Origin: FEN-299 sp963717945
GTDB lineage: Bacteria > Acidobacteriota > Vicinamibacteria > Vicinamibacterales > Fen-181
Assembly: GCA_963717945.1 (NCBI GenBank)
Contig: CAVQXT010000003.1
Coordinates: 310,001-374,000 of the forward strand
Direction of reading: 5' to 3'
Length of the DNA: 64,000 bases
The position numbers were made by a program, and so were the translations under genes. Below, piece after piece: positions 1 to 10,499 of this stretch. Position 1 is the stretch's first letter. The number at the start of each line of letters is the position of its first letter. The notes beneath the pieces were generated by a model, which was not told where the DNA came from, did no database searches, and saw only the letters and a list, made by a program, of their open reading frames with translations.

Positions 1-3000
1 GCGGCGGCATCGGGCCGTACCGGTCCACCGCCTCCTCCGCGATCCCGTCGAGCTCGCTCTCCTTCCGCGCCGCCGCGACCCTGCGGTAGAGGGCGAGCCG
101 CTGCGCCTGCTCCGGCACGTAGCGGGTGTCGACGCGCAGGTCCACGTTGAGGTTCACCGTCGCGCGCGTGTCGTCCTCGATCTCCTCGCCCCGCAGCTCG
201 TGCACCGCCTGTTCGAGCAGCTTCATGTACATCTCGAAGCCGATCGCCTCGATGTGGCCGCTCTGCTCCCCGCCGAGCAGGTTGCCCGCGCCGCGGATCT
301 CGAGGTCGAGCGCCGCCACGCGGAACCCGCTCCCGAGGTCGGAGAACTCCCGGATCGCGGCCAGTCGCTTGCGCGCGACCGGCGACAGGGTGTTGCCGGG
401 CGGAACCAGCAGGTAGGCATAGGCCGGCCGGTCCGAGCGCCCGACGCGCCCCCGCAGCTGGTAGAGCTGCGACAGGCCGTAGCGGTCGGCCCGGTTGATC
501 AGGATCGTGTTGACGTTCGGGATGTCGAGGCCGTTCTCGACGATGGTCGTCGCCAGGAGGATGTCGAACTTGCGCGCCACGAAGTCCACCATCGCGCGCT
601 CGAGCGCGTCCTCGCTCATCTGGCCGTGGCCGACCACCACTCTCGCCTCCGGCACCAGCCGGGTCAGCAGGTTGCCGATCGAGTAGATCGACTCGACGCG
701 GTTGTGCACGAAGTAGACCTGGCCGCCCCGCGCGAGCTCGTTCCGGACGACGCGCGCGATGAGCGGCTGCTCGAAGCGCACCACGTTGGTCTGGATGGCC
801 AGGCGGTCCTTGGGCGGCGTCTCGATCACCGACATGTCGCGGATCCCCACCATCGACATGTTGAGCGTCCTCGGGATCGGCGTCGCGGTCATCGTCAGCG
901 CGTCCACGCGGCGGCGGATCTGCTTGATGCGCTCCTTGTGGGCCACCCCGAAGCGCTGCTCCTCGTCCACCACCAGCAGGCCGAGGTCCTTGAAGACCAC
1001 GTCCTTCGACAGCAGCCGGTGCGTGCCGACGATGATGTCGACGCGGCCGTCGGCGAGCTCGGCCAGCGTCTGCTGGATCTCCCCGCGCGTGCGGAACCGG
1101 CTCACCATCCCGATGCGGACCGGGAAGCCCGCGAACCGCTCCCGCAGCGTCTTGAGGTGCTGGAACGCGAGGACGGTGGTCGGCGCGAGGATCGCCACCT
1201 GCTTGCCGTCCATCACCGCCTTGAACGCCGCCCGCATGGCCACTTCGGTCTTGCCGTACCCCACGTCGCCGCACAGGAGGCGGTCCATCGGCGTGGCCGA
1301 CTCCATGTCGGCCTTGATGTCGGCGATCGCGTCCCGCTGGTCGGCGGTGAGCTCGTAGGGGAACGCCCCTTCGAACTCCTCCTGCCAGTGCGTGTCGGGC
1401 GCGAAGGCGTGGCCGGGCATCGCCCGGCGCGCGGCATAGAGCTTGAGCAGCTCCTCGGCCATGTCGCGCATGGCCTTCTTGACGCGGGTCTTCGCGCGCT
1501 CCCAGGTCGTGCCGCCGAGCCGATCGAGCGGCGGGCGGCTGGCGCCGGTGTACTTCTGCAGCAGGTCGAGCCGCTCGACCGGGACGAACAGCTTGTCGTC
1601 GCCCGCGTAGCGCAGCTCGAGGAATTCCTGCGTCGTCACGCTGTAGGGATCGGTCGCGATCTGGCGCAGGCCGGCGAACCGCCCGATGCCGTGGTCCACG
1701 TGCACGACGAAATCGCCGACCTTCAGGTCGCGGAAGTCCGACAGGAAGGCGCGGGCCGCCGAGCGACGGCGGTCAGACGGGGCCCGCTCCTCCTCGAACA
1801 CGTCGGTCTCGGCGAAGACCTCGAACCCGGCGGCCGGCAGGCGGAAGCCCCGCGAGAGGCTGCCCGTCGCCACCAGCGCGGCGGCCGCGTGCGCCATCTC
1901 GCCGCGCACCCCGGCGTTCTCGCCGCCCCGCGCGTCGGCGAAGACCGGGAACGCGACGAGCTCGTAGTCGCGCAGCAGCTCGACGATGCGCTCGGCGCGG
2001 CCCGGCGTGGCGGCGACCAGGAGCACGACCTCGCCGGCCTGCCGCGCGCGGCGGATCTCCTGGACGAAATCGCCGATGCGCCCCCGGAACTCGACGGCCG
2101 TCTGGCAGTGAACCGCCAGCTCGCCATCGGCCGGGCTGGCGTCCGGCCCCGCCGCGCCTTCCGCCGGCGCGGCGGGGCCGCCAATCCCCAGCTCGTCAAC
2201 CGTCGTGGAGAGGCCGATCCAGGCGTCGATCTCGTCGAGCGACTGGAAGAGCCGGTCCGGCCCCGGGGCGGACACGCCGCGGTCCGCGATCTCGCGCCAG
2301 CTCGCCGCGAGCTGTTCGAGCGACCGCTCCGCGCGGGCGCGGACCTCCTCGGCCTCGCAGACGTAGAGCAGTGGCTGACGCACGTAGTCGATGAGCGACG
2401 CGGATCGGTCGCCGCCGAGATCGAGCGCGTTCGGCGGCGGCTGATCCCCGTCGTCATCCTCTTCCTCGCCCCCGGCGTCCTCGCCCGACGAGTCATCGTC
2501 GTCCCACGCGACGGAGCCCGCACCCTCGGCAGGCGGAACGTCCCGCCCTCCGCCTGCGGGATCGCCCCCCGTCCCTCGTCCCTCGTCCCCCGTCCCTTCG
2601 TCGGCGAACACCTCGCGCAGCGGGACGATGCTGACGCGGTCGACCTCGCCGACCGATCGCTGCGTGGCCGGGTCGAACGCGCGGATCGACTCGACCGTGT
2701 CGCCGGCCAGGTCGAGCCGGAACGGCCGGGCGCTGCCCGCCGGGAAGATGTCGATGACGCCGCCTCGCACGCAGAACTCGCCGTGGGCGTCCACCGGGTC
2801 CTGGCGCGTGAAGCCGGCGTCGACGAGCAGCGACGCGAGCGCGTAGGGGTCGACCTCGTCGCCCGTCTTCACCTCGAGCGACGCGGCCAGCAGCCGGTCG
2901 GCCGCGCTCACCTTCGGCAGCAGGGCCGGCGCCGACGCGACAATCACGCGCGCGGCGCCGGTCGCGGCGGCGTGAAGCGCCCTGGCCCGCGAGGCGAGCA

Positions 3001-3346
3001 CGCCGGGGTGAGGGGCCAGGCCCCGGTACGGATCGACCTCGTGCGACGGGAACGGCAGCACCGCCAGGCCCGCGGCGGCGTCGGACAGCGCGTCCAGGGC
3101 GGCAAGGAAGAAGCGGACGTCGCCGCTTACCTGCTCGACGTCGGCGTCGGTCGGCACAACGACCACGATCGTGGCGACCGCCGAACCGGCCGGCGTCAGC
3201 CGGGCATCGCGGCTGGCGGCGGCCGCGAGATACAGCGCCCGGGCGGAGGACGAGAGGCCCGCGACGCGCGCGAGGGAGGGCGCGCCGAACCCGGCGCGCG
3301 CGATCGTGCCCTTGAGCAGGGCCTGCAGGGTCAGGGACGTGGACAC
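1..3346 (-). CDS. mfd: Transcription-repair coupling factor Mfd (C-terminus beyond window)
   Basis: ATP-driven translocase that removes RNA polymerase stalled at DNA lesions and recruits UvrA. About 1,115 codons are present; the window edge cuts the final C-terminal domain. Visible in order are a UvrB-like N-terminal part, RVSIVPLREVF, the polymerase-binding region with KVGDFVVHVDHGIGRF, Walker A GDVGYGKTE, motif II DEEQRFGV and GRVGRSDRPAYAYL. GTG at 3346 is the chosen start; no clear Shine-Dalgarno precedes it. Unusual: an acidic, low-complexity insertion of about 60 residues (roughly residues 248-307, DNA 2425-2605) follows RVSIVPLREVF. It begins with G/T/D/E/R residues encoded by heptad-repeat DNA and continues with runs of Asp and Glu. 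Confidence 0.97.
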   Translation of the reverse strand, partial: MSTSLTLQALLKGTIARAGFGAPSLARVAGLSSSARALYLAAAASRDARLTPAGSAVATIVVVVPTDADVEQVSGDVRFFLAALDALSDAAAGLAVLPFPSHEVDPYRGLAPHPGVLASRARALHAAATGAARVIVASAPALLPKVSAADRLLAASLEVKTGDEVDPYALASLLVDAGFTRQDPVDAHGEFCVRGGVIDIFPAGSARPFRLDLAGDTVESIRAFDPATQRSVGEVDRVSIVPLREVFADEGTGDEGRGTGGDPAGGGRDVPPAEGAGSVAWDDDDSSGEDAGGEEEDDDGDQPPPNALDLGGDRSASLIDYVRQPLLYVCEAEEVRARAERSLEQLAASWREIADRGVSAPGPDRLFQSLDEIDAWIGLSTTVDELGIGGPAAPAEGAAGPDASPADGELAVHCQTAVEFRGRIGDFVQEIRRARQAGEVVLLVAATPGRAERIVELLRDYELVAFPVFADARGGENAGVRGEMAHAAAALVATGSLSRGFRLPAAGFEVFAETDVFEEERAPSDRRRSAARAFLSDFRDLKVGDFVVHVDHGIGRFAGLRQIATDPYSVTTQEFLELRYAGDDKLFVPVERLDLLQKYTGASRPPLDRLGGTTWERAKTRVKKAMRDMAEELLKLYAARRAMPGHAFAPDTHWQEEFEGAFPYELTADQRDAIADIKADMESATPMDRLLCGDVGYGKTEVAMRAAFKAVMDGKQVAILAPTTVLAFQHLKTLRERFAGFPVRIGMVSRFRTRGEIQQTLAELADGRVDIIVGTHRLLSKDVVFKDLGLLVVDEEQRFGVAHKERIKQIRRRVDALTMTATPIPRTLNMSMVGIRDMSVIETPPKDRLAIQTNVVRFEQPLIARVVRNELARGGQVYFVHNRVESIYSIGNLLTRLVPEARVVVGHGQMSEDALERAMVDFVARKFDILLATTIVENGLDIPNVNTILINRADRYGLSQLYQLRGRVGRSDRPAYAYLLVPPGNTLSPVARKRLAAIREFSDLGSGFRVAALDLEIRGAGNLLGGEQSGHIEAIGFEMYMKLLEQAVHELRGEEIEDDTRATVNLNVDLRVDTRYVPEQAQRLALYRRVAAARKESELDGIAEEAVDRYGPMPP

Positions 3347-3364
3347 GGGTGGTGTTTCGCGCGC

Positions 3365-3441
3365 AGTTCTCAGTGGTCAGTGGTCGGTTGTCAGTCTGTC
3401 ACGCGTGATCCACTGGCGACTGGCTACCGGCAACTAGCCGC
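3365..3441. repeat. Heptad-repeat hairpin element (CAGTGGT type)
   Basis: The left arm has 7-bp units CAGTGGT, CAGTGGT, CGGTTGT, CAGTCTG. The core contains CACGCGTGATC. The right arm has inverted units CCACTGG, CGACTGG, CTACCGG, CAACTAG, CCGCTGG. It fills the mfd to rfaE2 gap and runs into the rfaE2 stop codon. The core is shared with the element at 63237-63302. Confidence 0.8.
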
Positions 3442-3904
3442 TGGTTCTGATCTTCTCGATCATACTCGTCGTCGAGAACCCCGGGGCGAACGCGATGCGG
3501 ATGACCCGGCCGCCGCGGGCCTCGACGAGGTCGCGGCCGATGATCCGATCGGCGGCCCAGTCGGCCCCCTTCGCCAGGACGTCCGGCTGGATCTCGGCGA
3601 TGACGGCGTGCGGGTCGTCCTCGTCGAAGATGACGGCGGCGTCCACCGCCGCGAGCGCCGACAGGACCTCGGCGCGCTCCTGCTCGGGGTTGACGGGCCG
3701 GGCCGGCCCCTTGACCGCGCGCACCGACCGGTCGGAGTTGATCGCGACGATCAGCGCGTCGCCGTGGGCCCGGGCCTCGGCCAGGTAGCGCACGTGCCCG
3801 GGATGCAGGAGATCGAACACGCCGTTGGTGAAGACGATCGACCGGCCCGCGGCGTGAAGCCGGGCCGCCCAGGCGGCGGCGGCGGGACGCGTCAGGACGG
3901 GCAT
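3434..3904 (-). CDS. rfaE2: RfaE2-type nucleotidyltransferase (heptose-1-phosphate adenylyltransferase family)
   Basis: Protein of 156 residues, matching the stand-alone C-terminal half of HldE/RfaE, which transfers AMP to D-glycero-beta-D-manno-heptose 1-phosphate in LPS heptose synthesis. The cytidylyltransferase-fold signature GVFDLLHPGHV (HxGH nucleotide-binding motif) and the C-terminal FSTTSMIEKIR (ISTSxxIxxI-like) are visible. ATG at 3904 is chosen because the upstream in-frame sequence belongs to the overlapping PP2C gene. The start overlaps the PP2C stop by 13 bp, suggesting translational coupling. The kinase half of HldE is not in this window. The exact sugar substrate is inferred from the family. 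Confidence 0.9.
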   Translation of the reverse strand: MPVLTRPAAAAWAARLHAAGRSIVFTNGVFDLLHPGHVRYLAEARAHGDALIVAINSDRSVRAVKGPARPVNPEQERAEVLSALAAVDAAVIFDEDDPHAVIAEIQPDVLAKGADWAADRIIGRDLVEARGGRVIRIAFAPGFSTTSMIEKIRTSG

Positions 3905-4725
3905 GGCGGCTGATTCGACGACACGCCGACGACGATCACCGTGATGTTGTCGGGGCCGCCGGCGAGGTTGGCGGCGTGGATCAGCGCGTCGCAGACCGTG
4001 CCGCCAGGGCCGGCCGGGGCCTGGCCGGGGCCGCCCTGCGCCAGGATCGCCGCGATCTGCCCGTCGGTGAGGACGCCCGACAGCCCGTCGCTGCACAGCA
4101 GGAGCGTGTCCTCCGCCCTGAGCGGGGCCCACCCGAACTCCGTGTCCGGCTCGATGCCGCCGGTCAGCGCGCGGGTGAGCAGGTTCCGGCGAGGGTGGCG
4201 CCAGGCCTCCTCCGCGCTGATGAGGCCGGCCCGCACCTGTTCCTCGACCCACGAGTGGTCGCGCGTGAGCCGATCGAGCCGGTCCGTCCGCCAGCGGTAG
4301 ACGCGGCTGTCGCCGACGTGCCCGATGGTCGCGCCGCCGATCGGCTCGCGCACCCCCTCCTGGTCCGACTCGAAGAGCACCGCGGCGATCGTCGTCGCCA
4401 TGCCGGAGCGGCCGCGCGCCCCGGCGCCTTCGGCCCGGAGGCGGAGGTTCGCCTGGTGCAGCGCCCAGTTCAGCCGGTTGCCGTCCACGCCGAGCGGCGG
4501 CTGGTAGTCGAAGGGCCAGGGGGCGCGTTCCGTCCAGCCTCGGGTCTCCTCGATCGCCCGCTGGATCGCGTCGATCGCGGCGTGCGAGGCGACCTCGCCG
4601 GCGTCGTGGCCGCCGACGCCGTCGGCGACCGCGAACAGCCCGAGGTCAGGGCGCGCGCAGTAGCTGTCCTCGTTGATCTCGCGGCGAACGCCGATGTGGG
4701 TGGCGGCAGCGAAGGACAGCGGCAT
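3892..4725 (-). CDS. PP2C-family serine/threonine protein phosphatase
   Basis: Cytosolic Mn/Mg-dependent phosphatase of 277 residues, of the Stp1/PrpC type that reverses Hanks-type kinase phosphorylation. All family motifs are present in order: REINEDSY near the N-terminus, VADGVGGHDAGEVAS, GHVGDSRVYR, LLLCSDGLSGVL and GGPDNITVIVV; the metal-binding aspartates lie in these. It sits 10 bp downstream of atpC and overlaps rfaE2, so it is probably the tail of the ATP synthase operon. Two Hanks-type kinases occur elsewhere in the window (46.6 and 63.4 kb), but no kinase is adjacent, so its partner is unknown. Confidence 0.93.
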   Translation of the reverse strand: MPLSFAAATHIGVRREINEDSYCARPDLGLFAVADGVGGHDAGEVASHAAIDAIQRAIEETRGWTERAPWPFDYQPPLGVDGNRLNWALHQANLRLRAEGAGARGRSGMATTIAAVLFESDQEGVREPIGGATIGHVGDSRVYRWRTDRLDRLTRDHSWVEEQVRAGLISAEEAWRHPRRNLLTRALTGGIEPDTEFGWAPLRAEDTLLLCSDGLSGVLTDGQIAAILAQGGPGQAPAGPGGTVCDALIHAANLAGGPDNITVIVVGVSSNQPPCPS

Positions 4726-4735
4726 GGCCCCCTGC

Positions 4736-5158
4736 CTATCCGCGCGTGCGGGCCCGGGTCGCCACGTTCAGCCGGGTCAGGGCTTTCATCAGGGCGACGC
4801 GCGCGCGCTCGAGGTCCTGGTCCCGCTGGCGGGACGCCAGCCTCTGCTCGGCCCGCTGACGCGCCGCCTCCGCGCGGTCCACGTCGATTTCCTCGGCGCG
4901 CTCGGCGACCTGCGCGAGGATCACCACCCGGTCGGGCAGCACCTCGGCGAGGCCGAACGCCACGCAGAGATAGAACTTCTCGACCCCCTTGCGGTACCAC
5001 AACTGCCCGACCTGCAGCATCGACAGCAGCGGGGTGTGGCCCGGCAGCACGCCGAAGTACCCTTCCGATCCCGGCACCTCCACCTCGTCCACCTGGTCGT
5101 GGACGAGCGCCCGGTCCGGCGTGACGATCTCGAGGGCGATGTGCGCGGGGAGTGCCAT
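4736..5158 (-). CDS. atpC: ATP synthase F1 subunit epsilon
   Basis: Epsilon subunit of the F1 rotor, 140 residues. The N-terminal beta-sandwich carries VPGSEGYFGVLPGHTPLL, the family signature, and the C-terminal part (from about residue 90) is a two-helix, charged region. It lies 3 bp after atpD and is last of the ATP synthase genes in the order b'-b-delta-alpha-gamma-beta-epsilon. The length is typical. Confidence 0.96.
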   Translation of the reverse strand: MALPAHIALEIVTPDRALVHDQVDEVEVPGSEGYFGVLPGHTPLLSMLQVGQLWYRKGVEKFYLCVAFGLAEVLPDRVVILAQVAERAEEIDVDRAEAARQRAEQRLASRQRDQDLERARVALMKALTRLNVATRARTRG

Positions 5159-5161
5159 CTC

Positions 5162-6616
5162 CTAGCTCGCTTTCATCTGCGCCGCGCGCTCGACCGCCTC
5201 TTCGATCGTGCCGACCATGTAGAACGCCTGCTCGGGCAGCGCGTCGTGCTTGCCATCGAGGATCTCCTTGAACCCGCGGATCGTGTCGGCGATCGGGACG
5301 TACTTGCCCGGGGTCCCGGTGAACTGCTCGGCGACGAAGAACGGCTGCGACAGGAAGCGCTCGATCTTCCGGGCGCGCGCGACCGCCACCTTGTCGTCCT
5401 CGGAGAGCTCGTCGATCCCGAGGATCGCGATGATGTCCTGCAGGTCCTTGTAGCGCTGCAGCACCTGCTTGACCTGCCGGGCCACCTGGTAGTGCTCCTC
5501 GCCGACCACGTGCGGGTCGAGGATGCGCGAGGAGGAGGCCAGCGGGTCGACCGCCGGGTAGATGCCGCGGTCCACGATGGCGCGCGACAGGTTCGTCGTC
5601 GCGTCGAGGTGGGCGAACGTCGTCGCCGGCGCCGGGTCGGTGTAGTCGTCGGCCGGCACGTAGATCGCCTGCACGGAGGTGATCGAGCCCTTGTTGGTCG
5701 AGGTGATCCGCTCCTGCAGCTCGCCCATCTCGGTCAGCAGCGTCGGCTGGTAGCCGACCGCCGACGGCATGCGGCCGAGCAGCGCCGACACCTCGCTCCC
5801 GGCCTGCGTGAACCGGAAGATGTTGTCGATGAACAGCAGCACGTCCTTGCCTTCCGCGTCGCGGAAGTACTCGGCCTCGGTCAGCGCGCTCAGGCCGACG
5901 CGCAGCCGCGCGCCGGGCGGCTCGGTCATCTGGCCGTAGACCAGCGTGCAGCGCGACTTGGACGGGTCGCCGGCCACGATGACGCCGCTCTCCTGGAACT
6001 CGATCCAGAGGTCGTTCCCCTCGCGCGTGCGCTCGCCCACCCCGCCGAACACCGACACCCCGCCGTGCTTGAGCGCGATGTTGTGGATGAGCTCCTGGAT
6101 GATGACCGTCTTGCCGACGCCCGCGCCGCCGAACAGCCCGATCTTGCCGCCCTTGAGGTACGGCTCGATCAGGTCCACCACCTTGATGCCGGTCTCGAAC
6201 ATCTGCAGCTCGGTGGACTGGGCGGACAGGTCCGGGGCCGGGCGGTGGATCGGCCACCGCTCGGCGGCCATCACCGGCTTGTCGGGAAAGTCCACGGGCC
6301 GGCCGAGGACGTTCAGCACCCGGCCGAGCGTCTCGGGGCCGACCGGCACCGTGATCCCCTCGCCGAGGTCGACCGCCGTCATCCCGCGCTGCATGCCGTC
6401 GGTCGGCTCCATGGCGACCGTCCGCACGCGGTTCTCGCCGAGGTGCTGCTCGACCTCGAGGACGACGTCGATCGCCGTCGACCCCTGGCCGCCCTCCGAC
6501 GCCACGCGGACCGCGTTGTAGATGGCCGGCAGGTGCCCGCCCTCGAACTCGATGTCGACCACCGGGCCGATGACCGAGATGACCTTGCCGACGTGCTGAT
6601 TCGCTGTCTGTTCCAT
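5162..6616 (-). CDS. atpD: ATP synthase F1 subunit beta
   Basis: Catalytic beta subunit, 484 residues. The N-terminal beta-barrel (VGKVISVIGPVVDIEF) is followed by Walker A GGAGVGKTV, the catalytic GGVGERTREGNDLW region and ALLGRMPSAVGYQPTL. ATG at 6616 (MEQTANQHVG) is chosen; the open frame continues upstream into atpG, but only this start gives the family N-terminus. It follows atpG with almost no gap (atpG stop at 6619). Confidence 0.98.
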   Translation of the reverse strand: MEQTANQHVGKVISVIGPVVDIEFEGGHLPAIYNAVRVASEGGQGSTAIDVVLEVEQHLGENRVRTVAMEPTDGMQRGMTAVDLGEGITVPVGPETLGRVLNVLGRPVDFPDKPVMAAERWPIHRPAPDLSAQSTELQMFETGIKVVDLIEPYLKGGKIGLFGGAGVGKTVIIQELIHNIALKHGGVSVFGGVGERTREGNDLWIEFQESGVIVAGDPSKSRCTLVYGQMTEPPGARLRVGLSALTEAEYFRDAEGKDVLLFIDNIFRFTQAGSEVSALLGRMPSAVGYQPTLLTEMGELQERITSTNKGSITSVQAIYVPADDYTDPAPATTFAHLDATTNLSRAIVDRGIYPAVDPLASSSRILDPHVVGEEHYQVARQVKQVLQRYKDLQDIIAILGIDELSEDDKVAVARARKIERFLSQPFFVAEQFTGTPGKYVPIADTIRGFKEILDGKHDALPEQAFYMVGTIEEAVERAAQMKAS

Positions 6617-6618
6617 AT

Positions 6619-7488
6619 CTAGAGCGCCCCTGCTCCCGACACGACCTCGATGATCTCGCGCGTGATCGCCGCCTGCCGCACCTTGTTCATCGTCAGCGTC
6701 AGGTTGTCGATCACCTCGCCGGAGTTCTTCGTCGCGTTGTCCATCGCCACCATCTGCGCGGCATTCTGCGCCGCGGCCGACTCGAGCAGCGCCGCGAACA
6801 CCTGGAACTCCACGTACCGCGGCAGCAGCTCGTCGAAGATCTTCTGCGCCGACGGCTCGTACAGGTAGTCGACCGCGGCGGTGGCGTCGGCCGCGTCGAA
6901 CTGCCCCCTGGGCATCGGCAGCAGCGGCGCGATGACGATCCGCTGCTGGAGGACCGACTTGAACTCGTTGTAGGCGAGGTAGACGGCGTCGGCCTCGCGC
7001 GCGGTGAAGGCCGCGATGGCCTCGCGGGTGATCGCCTTCGCGTGGTCGTAGTCCGGCTTCCGCGTGAAGTTGACGAGCTCGAAGCGCGACGGGTAGTCGC
7101 GGCGGCGGAAGAAGTCCCGGCCGCGGCGCCCGACGAGCCCGAGCGTCACCTCCTGATCCCGGTGCGCCAGGACGTGGTTCGAGGCCGCGCGGATGATGTT
7201 GGCGTTGAAGCTGCCGCACATCCCCTTGTCGGCGGTCACGACGATCAGCAGCACCCGGCGGACGTCGTCCCCGGCCGGCTGGACCAGCAGCGGGTGCGCC
7301 GACGGGTCCACGCGCGCGGCCAGGTCGCCGAGCACGCGCGCGATCTGCCGCGCCATCGGGCGCGCGTTGAGGATCCGCTCCTGCGACTTGCGGAGGTTCG
7401 CCGCGGCCACCATCTTCATGGCCTTGGTGATCTGCTGCGTCGACTTGACGGCGCGGATCCGCCGGCGGATGTCAATCAGTGACGGCAT
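6619..7488 (-). CDS. atpG: ATP synthase F1 subunit gamma
   Basis: Central stalk gamma subunit, 289 residues, linking the c-ring to the alpha3-beta3 head. The N-terminal coiled-coil start DIRRRIRAVKSTQQITKAM and the C-terminal rotor helix ending TMNKVRQAAITREIIEVV are the two family hallmarks. The middle contains the GMCGSFNANI Rossmann-like segment. It lies 24 bp after atpA and is immediately followed by atpD. Confidence 0.97.
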   Translation of the reverse strand: MPSLIDIRRRIRAVKSTQQITKAMKMVAAANLRKSQERILNARPMARQIARVLGDLAARVDPSAHPLLVQPAGDDVRRVLLIVVTADKGMCGSFNANIIRAASNHVLAHRDQEVTLGLVGRRGRDFFRRRDYPSRFELVNFTRKPDYDHAKAITREAIAAFTAREADAVYLAYNEFKSVLQQRIVIAPLLPMPRGQFDAADATAAVDYLYEPSAQKIFDELLPRYVEFQVFAALLESAAAQNAAQMVAMDNATKNSGEVIDNLTLTMNKVRQAAITREIIEVVSGAGAL

Positions 7489-7512
7489 TGGGCGTCTTCG
7501 GCTCCACTCCGG

Positions 7513-9036
<1,524 letters not shown>

Positions 9037-9043
9037 ATGCAGT

Positions 9044-9589
9044 TTAGGTCGTGCCGGTCAGGGCGTCCTTCATCTTCTCGAGCTGCCGCTTCACGCTGCC
9101 GTCGTACACCACGCTGCCGATCCGCGTCACGACGCCCCCGATGAGCGTCCCGTCGACGCCGGAGGTCATCGACACGCGGCGCCCGGTCCGCTGCTCGATC
9201 GCCCGCCCGATCGCCGCGGCCGCGCCGGCGGGGAGCGGCACCGCGCTGGTCACCTCGGCCCGGACGACGTTCTGGAAGTCGAGCAGGCGGCTGCGGTACT
9301 CCTCGAGCAGGTCCGGCAGCAGGACCAGCCGGTCGCGCCCGGCCAGCAGCAGGGCCAGCTTCCGGACGATCGGGCCGGTGCCGGTCCGCGCCGTCAGCTC
9401 CCCGACCAGCGCCACCTTGCGCTGGGCCGGGATCGCCGGGCTGGCGACGACCCGCGCGAGCTGGTCGTGGCCGGCCACCAGCGCGACGAGCGCCGCGAGC
9501 TCGCGCTCGGCGGCCTGCGGATCGCCCTCCTGCCGGCACACGTCGAGCAGCGCCTTGGCGTAGCGGGCGGCGGCATTGCGATTGGTCAC
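9044..9589 (-). CDS. atpH: ATP synthase F1 subunit delta
   Basis: Peripheral-stalk delta (OSCP) subunit, 181 residues, joining F1 to the b/b' stator. The N-terminal helical bundle starts NRNAAARYAKALLDVC, and the C-terminal OSCP motif GTLIGGVVTRIGSVVYDGSVKR (in two parts, VDGTLIGGVV then IGSVVYDGSV) is clear. It is separated from atpF by about 117 bp, most of it heptad-repeat DNA, so the operon is interrupted by an intergenic element without a strand change. Confidence 0.96.
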   Translation of the reverse strand: MTNRNAAARYAKALLDVCRQEGDPQAAERELAALVALVAGHDQLARVVASPAIPAQRKVALVGELTARTGTGPIVRKLALLLAGRDRLVLLPDLLEEYRSRLLDFQNVVRAEVTSAVPLPAGAAAAIGRAIEQRTGRRVSMTSGVDGTLIGGVVTRIGSVVYDGSVKRQLEKMKDALTGTT

Positions 9590-9603
9590 GCGGACGTCCC
9601 CTT

Positions 9604-9710
9604 CTCCGGCTTACGGCTTACGCCTCACGGCTTACGTCTCCGGCTCGCGGCGAGTCGCCAGCGGCGCTCCTGAGCCCTGAGCCTTGAGCCCTGAGCCTTG
9701 AGCCTTCTAC
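9604..9710. repeat. Heptad-repeat hairpin element (GGCTTAC/GGCTCAA type)
   Basis: The left arm has units GGCTTAC, GGCTTAC, GCCTCAC, GGCTTAC, then a non-repeat core. The right arm has inverted units TGAGCCC, TGAGCCT, TGAGCCC, TGAGCCT, TGAGCCT ending at the atpF stop. It could fold into a large hairpin between atpF and atpH within the operon. Confidence 0.8.
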
Positions 9711-10495
9711 TCCCTGACCTGAGCCACGTACCGGTCCACGAGCCTCGCCTGGTCGGCGTCGGTGATCGCGCGCTTCACGCGGTCGGTGGCGACGGCGACG
9801 GCCAGCTCGCCGGCCCGCTTCTTCAGTTCGCGCTCGGCGACGCGCAGCTCCCCTTCGATCTCCCGCTTCGCCTGGTCGAGCAGGCGCTGTCGCTCGGCCT
9901 CGGCCAGGGCGCGGATGCGCGCCTCCTCGGCGGCAATCTCCTCCGCCCCCCGGCGCTTCAGCGCTTCGAGCTCGCCCGGCAGCGCGCCGAGCTTCGCGTC
10001 GATCTCGGACATCTGCGCGCCGGCCTCGGCCTTGAGCTCGGCGGCCTTCGTGAGCTGGCTGCGCACCTGGACGCGGCGCTCGTCGAGGTACGCCATGAGC
10101 GGCGAGCGCAGGAAGTAGACGAGCGCGCCGGCGAGCACCGCGAAGTTGAACAGGCGCGCCACCACGGCCCAGACCGATTCCGAGTGCGCGGCCGCTTCTT
10201 CGCCGCCTTCGGCCTGCCGCGCCTCCCCCGCCGGTACGCCGGCCGCCGCCGGGTTCTCGGCCGCCGCCCCGCCCACCGGATGGGACGCGGGCGCCTGGCC
10301 CTGCGGCGCGGGCGCTTCCGACGCGGCCTGCGGGACCGACGGGCCCGGTCCGCCCGCGGCGGCGCCAGCCGGCTGCCCCCACAACGCCCACGCGACCACC
10401 GCGGCCGCGGCGGCCGCGCGCGCCACCCGGCGGCGTGCGGCGTGGGCGGTCGGCGTCGGGGGAATCGAGGATGGGGCGGCCGGGGTGCGGGTCAA
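9707..10495 (-). CDS. atpF: ATP synthase F0 subunit b with long N-terminal extension
   Basis: Peripheral-stalk b subunit. The C-terminal two-thirds is classic: a membrane helix VWAVVARLFNFAVLAGALVY, then LMAYLDERR and a long charged coiled coil. Ahead of it lies an odd N-terminal extension of about 100 residues: a hydrophobic signal-like segment (RRVARAAAAAAVVAWALW) and an Ala/Pro/Gly-rich linker. TTG at 10495 is proposed because it follows the b' stop (10500); a GTG at the RRVARAA segment is an alternative, and the open frame itself reaches 10552 inside b'. With a cleaved signal, the linker would be periplasmic. Confidence 0.85.
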   Translation of the reverse strand: MTRTPAAPSSIPPTPTAHAARRRVARAAAAAAVVAWALWGQPAGAAAGGPGPSVPQAASEAPAPQGQAPASHPVGGAAAENPAAAGVPAGEARQAEGGEEAAAHSESVWAVVARLFNFAVLAGALVYFLRSPLMAYLDERRVQVRSQLTKAAELKAEAGAQMSEIDAKLGALPGELEALKRRGAEEIAAEEARIRALAEAERQRLLDQAKREIEGELRVAERELKKRAGELAVAVATDRVKRAITDADQARLVDRYVAQVRE

Positions 10496-10499
10496 GTGG

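Noticed and set aside
200..3913. Very long open frame on the plus strand opposite mfd
   Set aside because: It is a by-product of high GC on the strand opposite mfd; the translation is rich in Arg, His and Val without any domain, while mfd motifs fill the other strand.
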